Origin: UBA2316 sp043757515
Lineage (GTDB): Bacteria; Bdellovibrionota; Bdellovibrionia; Bdellovibrionales; Bdellovibrionaceae
DNA: 64,000 nucleotides
Assembly: GCA_043757515.1 (NCBI GenBank)
Contig: JAYVPD010000012.1
Span: 25,284-89,283, forward strand
Direction of reading: 5' to 3'
The position numbers and the translations under genes were made by a program. The notes under the pieces were generated by a model. The model worked only from the letters and a program-made list of their open reading frames with translations. It was not told where the DNA came from and ran no database searches. Positions 7,185 through 15,492 of this stretch are shown here, one piece after another (the first letter of the stretch is position 1; every line of letters starts with the position of its first letter).

Positions 7185-8812
7185 TGGGTTCTAGTTTGCT
7201 AAACATTTTTGTTAATGTTCATATTCTAGTGATTCTAGCTATGACTTTAAGTTTTTTTCTGAGGCTCTGTTGTCAAAGAAAAATTTTGAATGTGTCTGCA
7301 AAAAATGAAATGACTCTTAACAATATCCTTATTTTAGGTATCTTTGTTTTACCATTGATTGCCTATTCTGGGTCTGAAAGGTTTAGTTTTCAAACTGTGA
7401 CAAAAACAGTGGCAGCCTTGTCCTACAAAGAGTTTGATGCCCATCTTACAGTTCCGTTAAAAGAAAACCTTATTCTTGGCAGTGATCCGATGTCACCGGT
7501 GATACCGATGGACTATCTAAAAAATGGGATCCTATTTATTTTATTCTTAACGATTCTTATTTCAATTTTTCAAATACTATCCGAACTAAAAATTTTTTAT
7601 CGAATTGCAAAAAAATCCATTGTCGTTCGTTCAATTGGTAGCACCCGAATTGCCTTTTCAGATCAGATTCAAATACCCTTTTCATTTTTGTTTTTTAGAA
7701 CTGCCTGGGTTATTCTGCCGACTCGGTTTTTAGGCAATAAAAGTAAAATGAGAATGTCAATTCTGCATGAGTTGCAACATCATAGACAGGCGGATACTCG
7801 TTGGATATATCTCTGGCAATTGATGAAAGCGGCAGTGGGAGTCAATCCCGCCTTGAAGATTTGGCAGGGTTTGGTTTCTGAAGTTCAAGAATTAAAAGTT
7901 GATGAAAATTTGGTCGACCAAAGAAAGGTCACTGCAGTGAATTACGCTCGCTGTTTGATCGAGGTAGCTGAAACCGTTGTGACGGAGGAAAAACGATTTG
8001 TTTGCGCAACAAGTTTAGTTTTCTTTCCCGATCGACAACAATTAAAACGGAGGATTGAATCCATGTTAAATAGAAAAATGGGCAGCAAGGTCGCTGCATT
8101 TGTAATAGCCGGTGTGTTTGTATCATCGATGACAACATTTGCACTAGGTACCAGAAAATTGATAGGAACACGATCGGTAACATTGGCAGAGGCTGAAGTG
8201 ATGGCGGCTGTGGCTAGGAAAGACAGTCAGTTTCCAATCGTTGTGAACGAGCTAGTTTTAGTTCAGTTGAATCGATTTCTAGGAACAAAACAAGGCCGAG
8301 ATTTTATGAAAGGGTCAATAAAGCGAATGGATCAGTACCGATCCATTATCGAAACAAAAATTAAAATGTTTCCCCATAAAATGCCTTTAGAACTATTGGC
8401 AGTTCCCTTGATTGAATCGGGCTATGTGAACATGCCATCATTAAAAAACAAATACAAGGCCGCGGGACTTTGGCAATTTATTCCGGAAACAGCGCTTGTT
8501 TATGGATTGCGAGTGGATGTAAAAGCGTCTAGGCCAGATGTAAGTTCTGTCGAGGACGAACGCCTTGATGTTGCGCTTTCAACCGATGCGGCACTTAATT
8601 ATATTTGGTCCAATCAGCTTAGGTTTCATGATTGGCTCCTAGCGATGGCTGCCTACAACATGGGGGAAAATAACCTAAAGACTGCAATTGATAAAATGGG
8701 CACGGACGATGTGTGGCAATTAGTGCGAGCCGGCTATGAAGGTGACAAAGCCTACCTTGCTAAGCTTGAAGCCGCTATTTTGATTTTAAAAAATCCGGAT
8801 TCCTTGAACTAG
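7184..8812 (+). CDS. BlaR1-like M56 metalloprotease fused to a lytic transglycosylase domain
   Basis: 542 residues. The N-terminal half has membrane helices (about 8-28, 46-62, 112-132, 164-180) and the M56 zinc site H195-E-L-Q-H199, with Glu236 in 'QELKVDENL' as a likely third ligand. A further helix near 303-322 leads to an exported domain. In BlaR1 this would be a penicillin-binding sensor; here residues 400-520 form a lytic transglycosylase of SLT/MltD type with 'PLIESGYVN' (Glu411 the expected catalytic acid), 'AAGLWQFIPETA' and 'AAYNMGENNL'. The protein may therefore sense or cut peptidoglycan and signal to the cytoplasmic protease, which would cleave the repressor encoded just upstream. 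That coupling is inference; both domain calls are strong. Confidence 0.88.
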   Translation: MGSSLLNIFVNVHILVILAMTLSFFLRLCCQRKILNVSAKNEMTLNNILILGIFVLPLIAYSGSERFSFQTVTKTVAALSYKEFDAHLTVPLKENLILGSDPMSPVIPMDYLKNGILFILFLTILISIFQILSELKIFYRIAKKSIVVRSIGSTRIAFSDQIQIPFSFLFFRTAWVILPTRFLGNKSKMRMSILHELQHHRQADTRWIYLWQLMKAAVGVNPALKIWQGLVSEVQELKVDENLVDQRKVTAVNYARCLIEVAETVVTEEKRFVCATSLVFFPDRQQLKRRIESMLNRKMGSKVAAFVIAGVFVSSMTTFALGTRKLIGTRSVTLAEAEVMAAVARKDSQFPIVVNELVLVQLNRFLGTKQGRDFMKGSIKRMDQYRSIIETKIKMFPHKMPLELLAVPLIESGYVNMPSLKNKYKAAGLWQFIPETALVYGLRVDVKASRPDVSSVEDERLDVALSTDAALNYIWSNQLRFHDWLLAMAAYNMGENNLKTAIDKMGTDDVWQLVRAGYEGDKAYLAKLEAAILILKNPDSLN

Positions 8813-8822
8813 CTAAGAAGAG

Positions 8823-8844
8823 GGGAGCCGTAAGCTCCCTTTTT
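8823..8844 (+). terminator. Rho-independent terminator
   Basis: GGGAGC (8823-8828), 5-nt loop, GCTCCC (8834-8839), then five T. It closes the repressor-protease operon. Confidence 0.88.
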
Positions 8845-8964
8845 CTATTGATGATGAACGAAATGTCCAAGCTCGAAGTTTGTCCCAAGCTGGAATTAAA
8901 ATCTCTTTGATTAGTGTCTCATTTTGATAATGATAAGTTCATTTCAATTGCAATTAATTCTGGA

Positions 8965-8987
8965 ACCACGAACTCAAATATCGTGGT
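8965..8987. promoter_or_regulatory. Perfect 7-bp inverted repeat upstream of a lipoprotein gene
   Basis: ACCACGA (8965-8971) and TCGTGGT (8981-8987) are separated by 9 bp, about 40 bp before the next start codon. It could be an operator or a leader hairpin; no regulator is assigned. Confidence 0.5.
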
Positions 8988-9027
8988 GATTCCCTATAGG
9001 AAGCCATGGAAACATCCGATTTAACTA

Positions 9028-10185
9028 GTGAAAATGGAAGCTTGGAGTATAATTTTTAGACAGCTAGTTTGCAAATTAAAATCGTTTGGATTTTTTCTAT
9101 TTTTATTTTTTTCAAGCTGCACGTTTAATGCAAATATAAAAAAAGTAGATAGTCTATTAGCCGACGAATCAAGTGCGCCTTCTGTCATTCCACCTCAATC
9201 CAATCCGGACGCACCGTCGGTCTTGTCTCTGCTAAATCCTTCGCTTTCGCCATTTAATATTTCAACCCCGACCATTCACGTCGCTGGCGTTGTTTCGGGG
9301 CAAATTGTAAAACTTTTTTCAGACTCGAATTGTCTGACCATAAAAGCTAACGTAACTACCACGAATTATGGAGATGGAGGTACAGCAATTATAAATCTTG
9401 TTGGGAATCCGTCTGGGCAAACAATTACCTCATCTGGATTATTGGGAACTCCCTACGGAATTGGCATAAACATTAATTCAGGTGCGAATGCTGTACTTTT
9501 TACTGGAAACACGTTTGCTCGGGCTTTGACGTTGACGTCAGGTGCTATTAATTTCGGTAATTCCATTGTAAATGTATCGAGCTCATTTGCAAAATTAGGC
9601 GGGACACTCTCGATGGGAACTTCGACTTTTAGATTTGAATGTCAAAACAACCAAAGTGGGTGCTGGGGGACTTCGGTTTCTATGAATCCCGGCAATATGG
9701 TATTCAACGATGTGTATCTTCTGGGTGGCGCGACCGCATATAATTTTGGTGGCACGACAATGACAGTATCTGGAAATCTAACAGTCGGGGATATTTATGC
9801 GAGTGCAGGCTATGACTATATAAATTCAGGTACAATTTCTGTTTCAGGAAATCTAAATATTGTTAACAATGGCACTTCTGGAACAGGAATCATCAAACTA
9901 GCCGGGTCAACCAATCAAACAATTACAAGCGCACTTGCCGTACCAATACCTAATTTAACAATTGCCTCTACGGGCGGTACAGTCAGTGTCGCGGGTCTGG
10001 TAAAAGTTAATAGTGCTACTGTGATTACTACGGGTACCACTTCATTGTTAAATTCTTCTGCCTCCTTGACCACCGCGACCTTAAATTTAAACGGTACGAC
10101 ATTAACCAAAAGTGGTGGTGTTGTAACAGTCGGAGGCAGTGTGATTTCGACCGGTTCCCTTTACGGCGGGACAGTCAACCCGTAA
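9028..10185 (+). CDS. Repetitive surface lipoprotein, beta-rich
   Basis: 385 residues from GTG 9028 (ATG 9034 is an alternative). A hydrophobic leader ends in 'FFSSC', a lipobox with the lipidated Cys near residue 31. The rest is Gly/Thr/Ser/Asn-rich with alternating short hydrophobic runs, e.g. 'GTISVSGNLNIVNNGTSG' and 'AGSTNQTITSALAVPIP', typical of a right-handed beta-helix or passenger-like surface fold. No catalytic motif is seen. It stands alone behind a terminator. Likely an outer-membrane or surface-exposed structural protein or adhesin. Confidence 0.75.
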   Translation: MKMEAWSIIFRQLVCKLKSFGFFLFLFFSSCTFNANIKKVDSLLADESSAPSVIPPQSNPDAPSVLSLLNPSLSPFNISTPTIHVAGVVSGQIVKLFSDSNCLTIKANVTTTNYGDGGTAIINLVGNPSGQTITSSGLLGTPYGIGININSGANAVLFTGNTFARALTLTSGAINFGNSIVNVSSSFAKLGGTLSMGTSTFRFECQNNQSGCWGTSVSMNPGNMVFNDVYLLGGATAYNFGGTTMTVSGNLTVGDIYASAGYDYINSGTISVSGNLNIVNNGTSGTGIIKLAGSTNQTITSALAVPIPNLTIASTGGTVSVAGLVKVNSATVITTGTTSLLNSSASLTTATLNLNGTTLTKSGGVVTVGGSVISTGSLYGGTVNP

Positions 10186-10412
10186 ACAAATCAAGTGGTC
10201 TGGCATTGACCTCGTTTTTCATTTAGAGTTTCTCAAGATGAGGCAACTCATCGGCGACCGGAACAGGTCATTCAGTTGTCGGTGAAGCGTTGCCTTTGCC
10301 CACAGAACAACTCAGCAACGTAGTCGTTTATATGGCCCCGACAACTAAAATTCAAAAAACCGTTGGGAATCGTTTAAGTGAAAGGGCTGCCGGCAAGCCG
10401 TAGCTTCTGAAA
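10186..10412. other. Intergenic stretch with a possible gene remnant
   Basis: No intact gene. The plus frame 10242-10403 reads 53 codons to TAG 10403 with protein-like content (it includes 'SVVGEALPLPTEQLSNVVVY') but begins right after a stop and has no start codon with a ribosome site. It may be the relic of a lost C-terminus or chance. Confidence 0.3.
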
Positions 10413-10622
10413 TTAGTAGTAGTATCGCAAACAATCATAAAAGCTGTTAGCAGAATTTCCTACCTTATTACATTGCAAAATTCTATCAGGCGTCACTGTT
10501 GGGCTTTTTGAAAAGTCTAAGCACGAAAGAAATACGGGTGCCTGAGTTGTTGAAAAATCACACGCCTTAACTTTGTTTAATTTCCACTGTAGATAAATGG
10601 ACAATAGGCCAAAAACCGTCAC
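10413..10622 (-). CDS. Possible small exported protein
   Basis: 69 residues from GTG 10622, directly after the collagen-like lipoprotein gene on the same strand. A hydrophobic N-terminus ('VFGLLSIYLQW') is followed by a short Cys-containing region ('ACDFSTTQAPVFLSCLDF', later two more Cys). Open frame continues upstream of the GTG into the end of the neighbour but without a better start, and no ribosome site is visible. May be a real small secreted protein or a fragment. No family recognised. Confidence 0.3.
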   Translation of the reverse strand: MTVFGLLSIYLQWKLNKVKACDFSTTQAPVFLSCLDFSKSPTVTPDRILQCNKVGNSANSFYDCLRYYY

Positions 10623-10642
10623 TTCGAAACAAAGGACAAGCG

Positions 10643-11611
10643 CTAGTGCGCGATTGTCCAGGCTTGTTGAACGATGCCTTTCCAGGTGATCGATCGAGTA
10701 AAATTCTGTGTAGCTATTGAAAAGCTACAAGCACTTGGATCAGTGTCTATGTAGTTCCCGTCGTTAACGATTGCTAATCTAGTATTGTATCCGCTTACAG
10801 TATCTGAAACCGACGCTAAAAGTTGACCATTTTGTAAACGAAGTAGAACTTCTTTATTGGCAACTGTATCTCCACACGGCTTGATCAAAGACACGATTTC
10901 ATAAGGACTAGGGTCTGAATTCATTCCGTTGGCCCCGTTACAAATAGTCGCCGACTGTTGGTTTGGAAGATTGATATTGTAGTGTCCAGTATCGGTTACA
11001 TCTATAGCCATTAATATTATAGATCCGCCTGTTGAGCATACTGATGTTGGTGCTGCCACGACAGAAAAAACGGCGTTATGTCCATTTGAACCGGCGGCCC
11101 CTTTTGCACCGGGCAGCCCGGTGGCCCCGTCACACAACACTTCGGTATGACTGATTTCAGTGGCGTCTAAAAGGTTATTTCTGTTGGAATCAAGGCCAGA
11201 GCTTAACTGAATTCCAGCACTGCTTTCGCATGCTTCAAGGCCCACCAAAACCCGCTTCATAGTGATAAGTGAATTGGCACCATCAGTGCCATTTACGCCC
11301 CCTCCAGAATCACAAACTACCTGAGTCGATATTAGTAAATCATCCTGGTCATAGCGGAAATTTTTATTAGTATCGTTATAGACTGAATAGACTTTTCCTG
11401 TAGCTGGACATTGAAGGTCCGTGGTATTACGCACGTCGATAAGCGGTGAGCCTTCTGTTGGTGCCTGAGCAATCTGATTTTGTGGACTAGTAGCAGAAGG
11501 ATTGCCAAGTTGAGTCTTTGAACAGTTTTGAAATAGAATCAACGTTGTGCCTAAACCGGCTACTATTGCCGCTGACGAAACAAATGACTTCAAAAAAATT
11601 ACTGATCTCAT
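10643..11611 (-). CDS. Collagen-like lipoprotein with Cys repeats
   Basis: 322 residues. The leader ends 'LILFQNCSK', a lipobox form common in Bdellovibrio relatives. Three modules of about 40-70 residues each contain Cys and an Asp/Asn-rich loop ('GLDSNRNNLLDATEISHTEV', 'DTNKNFRYDQDDLL'), resembling the small repeats Pfam lists as DUF7151 (from memory). A short Gly-X-Y tract, 'GATGLPGAKGAAGSNG', sits between modules and could form a short collagen-type triple helix. AGGGG lies 9 bp before the ATG. Probably outer-membrane anchored and surface exposed; ligand unknown. Confidence 0.8.
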   Translation of the reverse strand: MRSVIFLKSFVSSAAIVAGLGTTLILFQNCSKTQLGNPSATSPQNQIAQAPTEGSPLIDVRNTTDLQCPATGKVYSVYNDTNKNFRYDQDDLLISTQVVCDSGGGVNGTDGANSLITMKRVLVGLEACESSAGIQLSSGLDSNRNNLLDATEISHTEVLCDGATGLPGAKGAAGSNGHNAVFSVVAAPTSVCSTGGSIILMAIDVTDTGHYNINLPNQQSATICNGANGMNSDPSPYEIVSLIKPCGDTVANKEVLLRLQNGQLLASVSDTVSGYNTRLAIVNDGNYIDTDPSACSFSIATQNFTRSITWKGIVQQAWTIAH

Positions 11612-11809
11612 ATTGATGCGCCCCTGGACTGGTTGAGTGATTAATAGTTGAACGGATTTCTTATCTTTATTCTATCAGGTTACAAAAAAGCTCTCCATCA
11701 AAATTAAAAAAATGCATCAAGGTGATACGAGCCTTTATTCATTTAGATTTTGACAAGCCAGTTAGGCACTTATAAAAATAAGCTATCCATTTTTTTTCAA
11801 AGGACAAAT

Positions 11810-13141
11810 GTGAAAATCTTCTTTTTTATATTTTATTGTTTAGTTGTCTCAAAAACGGCACACGCTAATATTCATAGCAGTGACATACAAAGTTTTAATC
11901 CAGCCGCGGACAACGGAGAATTTGTGACTGTTCAGTCAAATAGAATTTTGCCTGAAGGAACATTAAATTTTGGGGGATTTTTTGACTATGCAACCAACAC
12001 ACTGCCTGCTGCATTAGACGCTGCCTACAATAAATACGGTGCTAGAAATACAATATCGTCATTAGATTTACATGCGGCCTTGGGAATTTTACCCCGGTGG
12101 CAGGTGGGCTTGAGTTTGGGCTCGACTCTGGATACTCAAGTTAAGCCAGACTATTTGCGCGATTATTATAAAGTCAACGGACTAACCGATCTTCGCCTAA
12201 GTACCAAAGTAAAATTTTACCAAAATGAACAATGGGAATTGGGTTTACATTTTTTAATTGAGCTACCCCAAGTTGAAAATGATTATTTGTATGGCAAAAG
12301 TAATTTGCCATCCTACGCCGCAGAGATTTTAGGATCGATAGATTTCAATCAATGGTCCTTCGCTGCCAATTTTGGATACAATCTAAGGCAAAATGGCGAT
12401 AAAATAATTGGCGGGCCCTATGATCCAGTGGGTGATTTATGGCTAGCATCTACAGCGGGCGCGTATCGGTTTGCCGATACCCCTTGGACAGCGGTGGCCG
12501 AATTATTTGCCACGGTCGCAAAGCAGGGAACGCAGAATTATTCACAAAATGAGTTAAGTGCCCTAGAAGGATTGGCCGGCGCCAAATATAAATGGAAAAC
12601 TAATTTAGATTATCAGGCTGGCCTTACCAGCGGACTATCCAAGGGATTAAGCTCGCCAGATAGTCGAATATATGTCGGACTCAATTGGCAGGTGAGCGGT
12701 CTGTGGGACAATCGGATCGAGCAGAACAAGCCAGTTGTCAAAGCGCCGCTTCAGCCCACAGTAGCGCCTCTGAGCCCCCAGGTCGAGTTTCCGCCAATGA
12801 GTAATTTTATTGTTAGTAACATGAATTTTGAATCCGGTTCCGCAGTAGTTTCAGATTCCTACAATGGGCATTTGAAAGAGTTTGTTGAATTTGTAAATGC
12901 AAAAAAATCTTTTAAACAAGTTAGGATTCTGGGCTACACCGATAATGTTGGAAAAAAGAAGTCCAATTTGAAACTAAGCGAAAATCGCGCACGGGCGGTT
13001 GCCGATATTTTGGTATCTTTTGGTCTAGATAAATCAAAAGTTTCAGCCCAGGGCATGGGGGATTCAAATCCCATTTCTAGTAACAAAACAAAAGAAGGGC
13101 GACAAACAAATCGACGAATTGAATTCACTGTTGAAGAGTAG
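11810..13141 (+). CDS. OmpA-family outer-membrane protein
   Basis: The open frame starts at 11750, but GTG 11810 is preferred: AGGA lies 5 bp before it and it yields a signal peptide ending 'SKTAHA|NIH'; 443 residues. Residues of about 20-300 are alternating-hydrophobicity strands of a beta-barrel ('LHAALGILPRWQVGLSLGS', 'KYKWKTNLDYQAGLTSGL'). A Pro-rich linker precedes a C-terminal OmpA domain with 'FESGSA', 'ILGYTDNVG', 'LSENRARAVADIL' and 'GRQTNRRIEF', which contains the Asp and Arg that bind diaminopimelate in peptidoglycan. It tethers the outer membrane to the wall; the barrel part may transport small solutes. Confidence 0.9.
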   Translation: MKIFFFIFYCLVVSKTAHANIHSSDIQSFNPAADNGEFVTVQSNRILPEGTLNFGGFFDYATNTLPAALDAAYNKYGARNTISSLDLHAALGILPRWQVGLSLGSTLDTQVKPDYLRDYYKVNGLTDLRLSTKVKFYQNEQWELGLHFLIELPQVENDYLYGKSNLPSYAAEILGSIDFNQWSFAANFGYNLRQNGDKIIGGPYDPVGDLWLASTAGAYRFADTPWTAVAELFATVAKQGTQNYSQNELSALEGLAGAKYKWKTNLDYQAGLTSGLSKGLSSPDSRIYVGLNWQVSGLWDNRIEQNKPVVKAPLQPTVAPLSPQVEFPPMSNFIVSNMNFESGSAVVSDSYNGHLKEFVEFVNAKKSFKQVRILGYTDNVGKKKSNLKLSENRARAVADILVSFGLDKSKVSAQGMGDSNPISSNKTKEGRQTNRRIEFTVEE

Positions 13142-13302
13142 AATATTTTTGTGGTTTCTGCCTGTGAACTTGTGACCGTCGGCACAGGGTCTGCAGTTCA
13201 TAGGAATAGACCTAGTTTTAGGTAGAAAGATTTGTCTAGTCTAAAGAATTGGATTTGACGTCTTTCCCGTTGTTTAACTTTATGACAGAGGTCGGTCATT
13301 AA

Positions 13303-14298
13303 ATGTTTGGGTTTTTAATGATATTACCTGCAATGAAATCAAAATGGAAAACACGGCAGAACGGAATTGTTAGGCTATGTGCCATTATCCTTGTTGCCGC
13401 TCTTTTTGGCTCAAATAAATCGTCTGCAGCACAATTAAATTCCAAAACAGATGGTTTGGTTTCCTTGGTATCACAATCATACTTTCTTAAGCAGTGTTTA
13501 TTGCTGGAACAAATTCAAGATCCCGGCCAGAAGGTCGCTGCTTTTGATTCTGTTGTCCAGCGGCTTATAGAGTTTGATACTAAACATCGAAGCCAGATGA
13601 GTCTGACAAATCCAGTTGCAAAATCCCTGGCAAAATGGACCCAAGCCGAATTCATAGACTATGTTGCAGAACAACTTGAATCTAAGTATTGGAGTTTAGC
13701 TGATGAAGCCAAGTTTCAGGATCTTCTTTCTAGCCGTCCTGATTTTTTTGAAATTCCATTACAGGAAATAGACAACAATCCAGCCGCTAAAGCGTACTAT
13801 AAAAGTCTTGTTGATAGTTTTAATGCCTATGACTTCGGAATTCCGGGTGCTTCGGTGGGTTTCCTTAGGCCGGTTATTAGAGGCGGAGCCAGTGCTTTAT
13901 TTGGACTACTTAAACAGCCGGGTGCTGTGAAACTACAAATAATCGCCAATATTGAAAATGCTTTGGGCAGTAGGAAAAAAAGTTTACTTTTGATTCCAAA
14001 ACAAATTATTAAATTGGGCCATTTAAACTTTGGAAATCCAACAGACCAGCGATTTTTCGAACTTTTAATTGGAAACTATTTTTCCGACATTTCAGATGAA
14101 TCTGCTCAAAACATTCTAAAAAAGTTGATCGAGCGACCAGACAAAAATTCACCAATGGATATTTTCAGGCTCCTAGTGCATCACTCAGATCCAATTTTTC
14201 AAAAGCTTTTACAGTTTGTTGCTCGACGGCCTGGTTTTTCGCCAGACTTGCAGGCGGTCTTTATTGAGCTAGAAAACTCGGGGATGGTTGAACCATAG
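13303..14298 (+). CDS. N-terminal part of an interrupted ABC1-type protein
   Basis: 331 residues; starts at ATG 13303, 13318 or 13333 all keep a hydrophobic leader ('IVRLCAIILVAALFGS' ending 'SSAA'). The middle is helical and unrecognised. The C-terminus, 'DPIFQKLLQFVARRPGF' then 'SPDLQAVFIELENSGMV', matches the opening of the ABC1/UbiB kinase domain, where the family has K-x-G-Q and 'RPDLLP'. The frame stops at TAG 14298 but continues in the same frame into the next gene, which holds the rest of that domain. So this is either half of a broken gene or a separately translated partner. The leader would place it outside the cytoplasm, odd for a kinase. Confidence 0.7.
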   Translation: MFGFLMILPAMKSKWKTRQNGIVRLCAIILVAALFGSNKSSAAQLNSKTDGLVSLVSQSYFLKQCLLLEQIQDPGQKVAAFDSVVQRLIEFDTKHRSQMSLTNPVAKSLAKWTQAEFIDYVAEQLESKYWSLADEAKFQDLLSSRPDFFEIPLQEIDNNPAAKAYYKSLVDSFNAYDFGIPGASVGFLRPVIRGGASALFGLLKQPGAVKLQIIANIENALGSRKKSLLLIPKQIIKLGHLNFGNPTDQRFFELLIGNYFSDISDESAQNILKKLIERPDKNSPMDIFRLLVHHSDPIFQKLLQFVARRPGFSPDLQAVFIELENSGMVEP

Positions 14299-14304
14299 GA
14301 AAAA

Positions 14305-15492
14305 GTGGGTGACCGGCTGAAGGCCGCGCCAGTAGGGTATCGTTGGAAGAATCCATGGAATGCAAGCAATCAGAAACCACTCGCAGGGACGATGGCTCAG
14401 ACCTATTTTGCGAGTGCCATCCATAAGCACACCAAAGAAAAAGTCGATCTGGTGGCTCGCGTATTAAAAGACCCGGTAGCTCTAGCGAAACGAATTGAAA
14501 CCGCCTATGCAAAACTGAAATCGCTCGCAAGGCACATGGATCAAGACCCGGTATTGCGAGCCAATCATTTTCCGCTGATCGACCCTTTAGTTGACGATGC
14601 CCGAGACTTTACAACTCGTGAACTAGATCTGGAACTAACAAAAGCAAATCAACAGCAAGGTGAAACCTATTATCCCGAGCGTGTGGAAATATCCAAAAAG
14701 TTGTCCATTGAATTTGTATCGCCAAAATCATTGGATTCGAAAGTTTCTTCCGTGCTCTATTCCACCCGAATGCCAGGGGTTAAATTTGATGAATTTTCGC
14801 GACTCTTTCCGGAGCTAGCGGGCGTCGTTGCCGAGGCGACTGTAAAAAAGTGGATCGAAGTGGCTTTTTTCAAAGGTTTATTTTTCCATGGCGATTTGCA
14901 TCTAGGAAATATGAATGTGGAGGTCATTCAAGGACGAACAACGACCGTTCGTGTTGGCCTTTTTGACTATGGAATTTCTGGCCATCTCGATGAGTCCCAT
15001 TCTTCGATAATGGCTCGTCTTGAATTGGCTGCAAAAAATAAGCGGTCGGCAGTCTTGATGGCAAAGTATATTTGGATGCTATCTGATCCCGATAGTCAAA
15101 CAATGAATCTGGATACACTGACCCGTAAAATGCGCGAACATAAAAAGGAAAAGAGAAGTCCAATAAGTGCCGCGGGATGGCTGTCCTGGGCCCTTTCCGA
15201 AGGACTTAAATTGGAAAAAAACATCAATGTGCTCGTTCGCGGGTTAGGAACCATGGAAATTCTTCTCAGTTCGGGCGGCTCAAATAAAAGTATAGGCGAT
15301 TTGTATCTCGACGTGGCCATGGAAAATATAGCAGTCTCTTCAGACTATGTGATGAAGGCAAGCGACGATCAAATCGGGGCTGGAGAAGGGCCAATCGATG
15401 AAGAGTTAAAACTGAGGAGCGAACTTTTTAAAGGTCGCTCTGGTATTAATTCGTGCCCGGGTTTTTATAAAACCAGCAAAGTTAAAAATTAG
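14305..15492 (+). CDS. ABC1/UbiB-type atypical kinase, C-terminal part after an in-frame stop
   Basis: 395 residues from GTG 14305, with AGGA 4 bp before it. Kinase landmarks: Ala-rich loop 'PLAGTMAQTYFA', the strand 'VDLVARVL' where the family's ATP-binding Lys is replaced by Arg, the catalytic loop 'FFHGDLHLGNM' and the metal-binding 'LFDYG'. Only two codons separate the upstream TAG from this GTG, in the same frame, and the missing N-lobe start is found before that TAG. Reinitiation at the GTG could make a separate chain. The Lys-to-Arg change questions kinase activity. Known members assist quinone synthesis; no such genes are adjacent. Confidence 0.75.
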   Translation: MGDRLKAAPVGYRWKNPWNASNQKPLAGTMAQTYFASAIHKHTKEKVDLVARVLKDPVALAKRIETAYAKLKSLARHMDQDPVLRANHFPLIDPLVDDARDFTTRELDLELTKANQQQGETYYPERVEISKKLSIEFVSPKSLDSKVSSVLYSTRMPGVKFDEFSRLFPELAGVVAEATVKKWIEVAFFKGLFFHGDLHLGNMNVEVIQGRTTTVRVGLFDYGISGHLDESHSSIMARLELAAKNKRSAVLMAKYIWMLSDPDSQTMNLDTLTRKMREHKKEKRSPISAAGWLSWALSEGLKLEKNINVLVRGLGTMEILLSSGGSNKSIGDLYLDVAMENIAVSSDYVMKASDDQIGAGEGPIDEELKLRSELFKGRSGINSCPGFYKTSKVKN

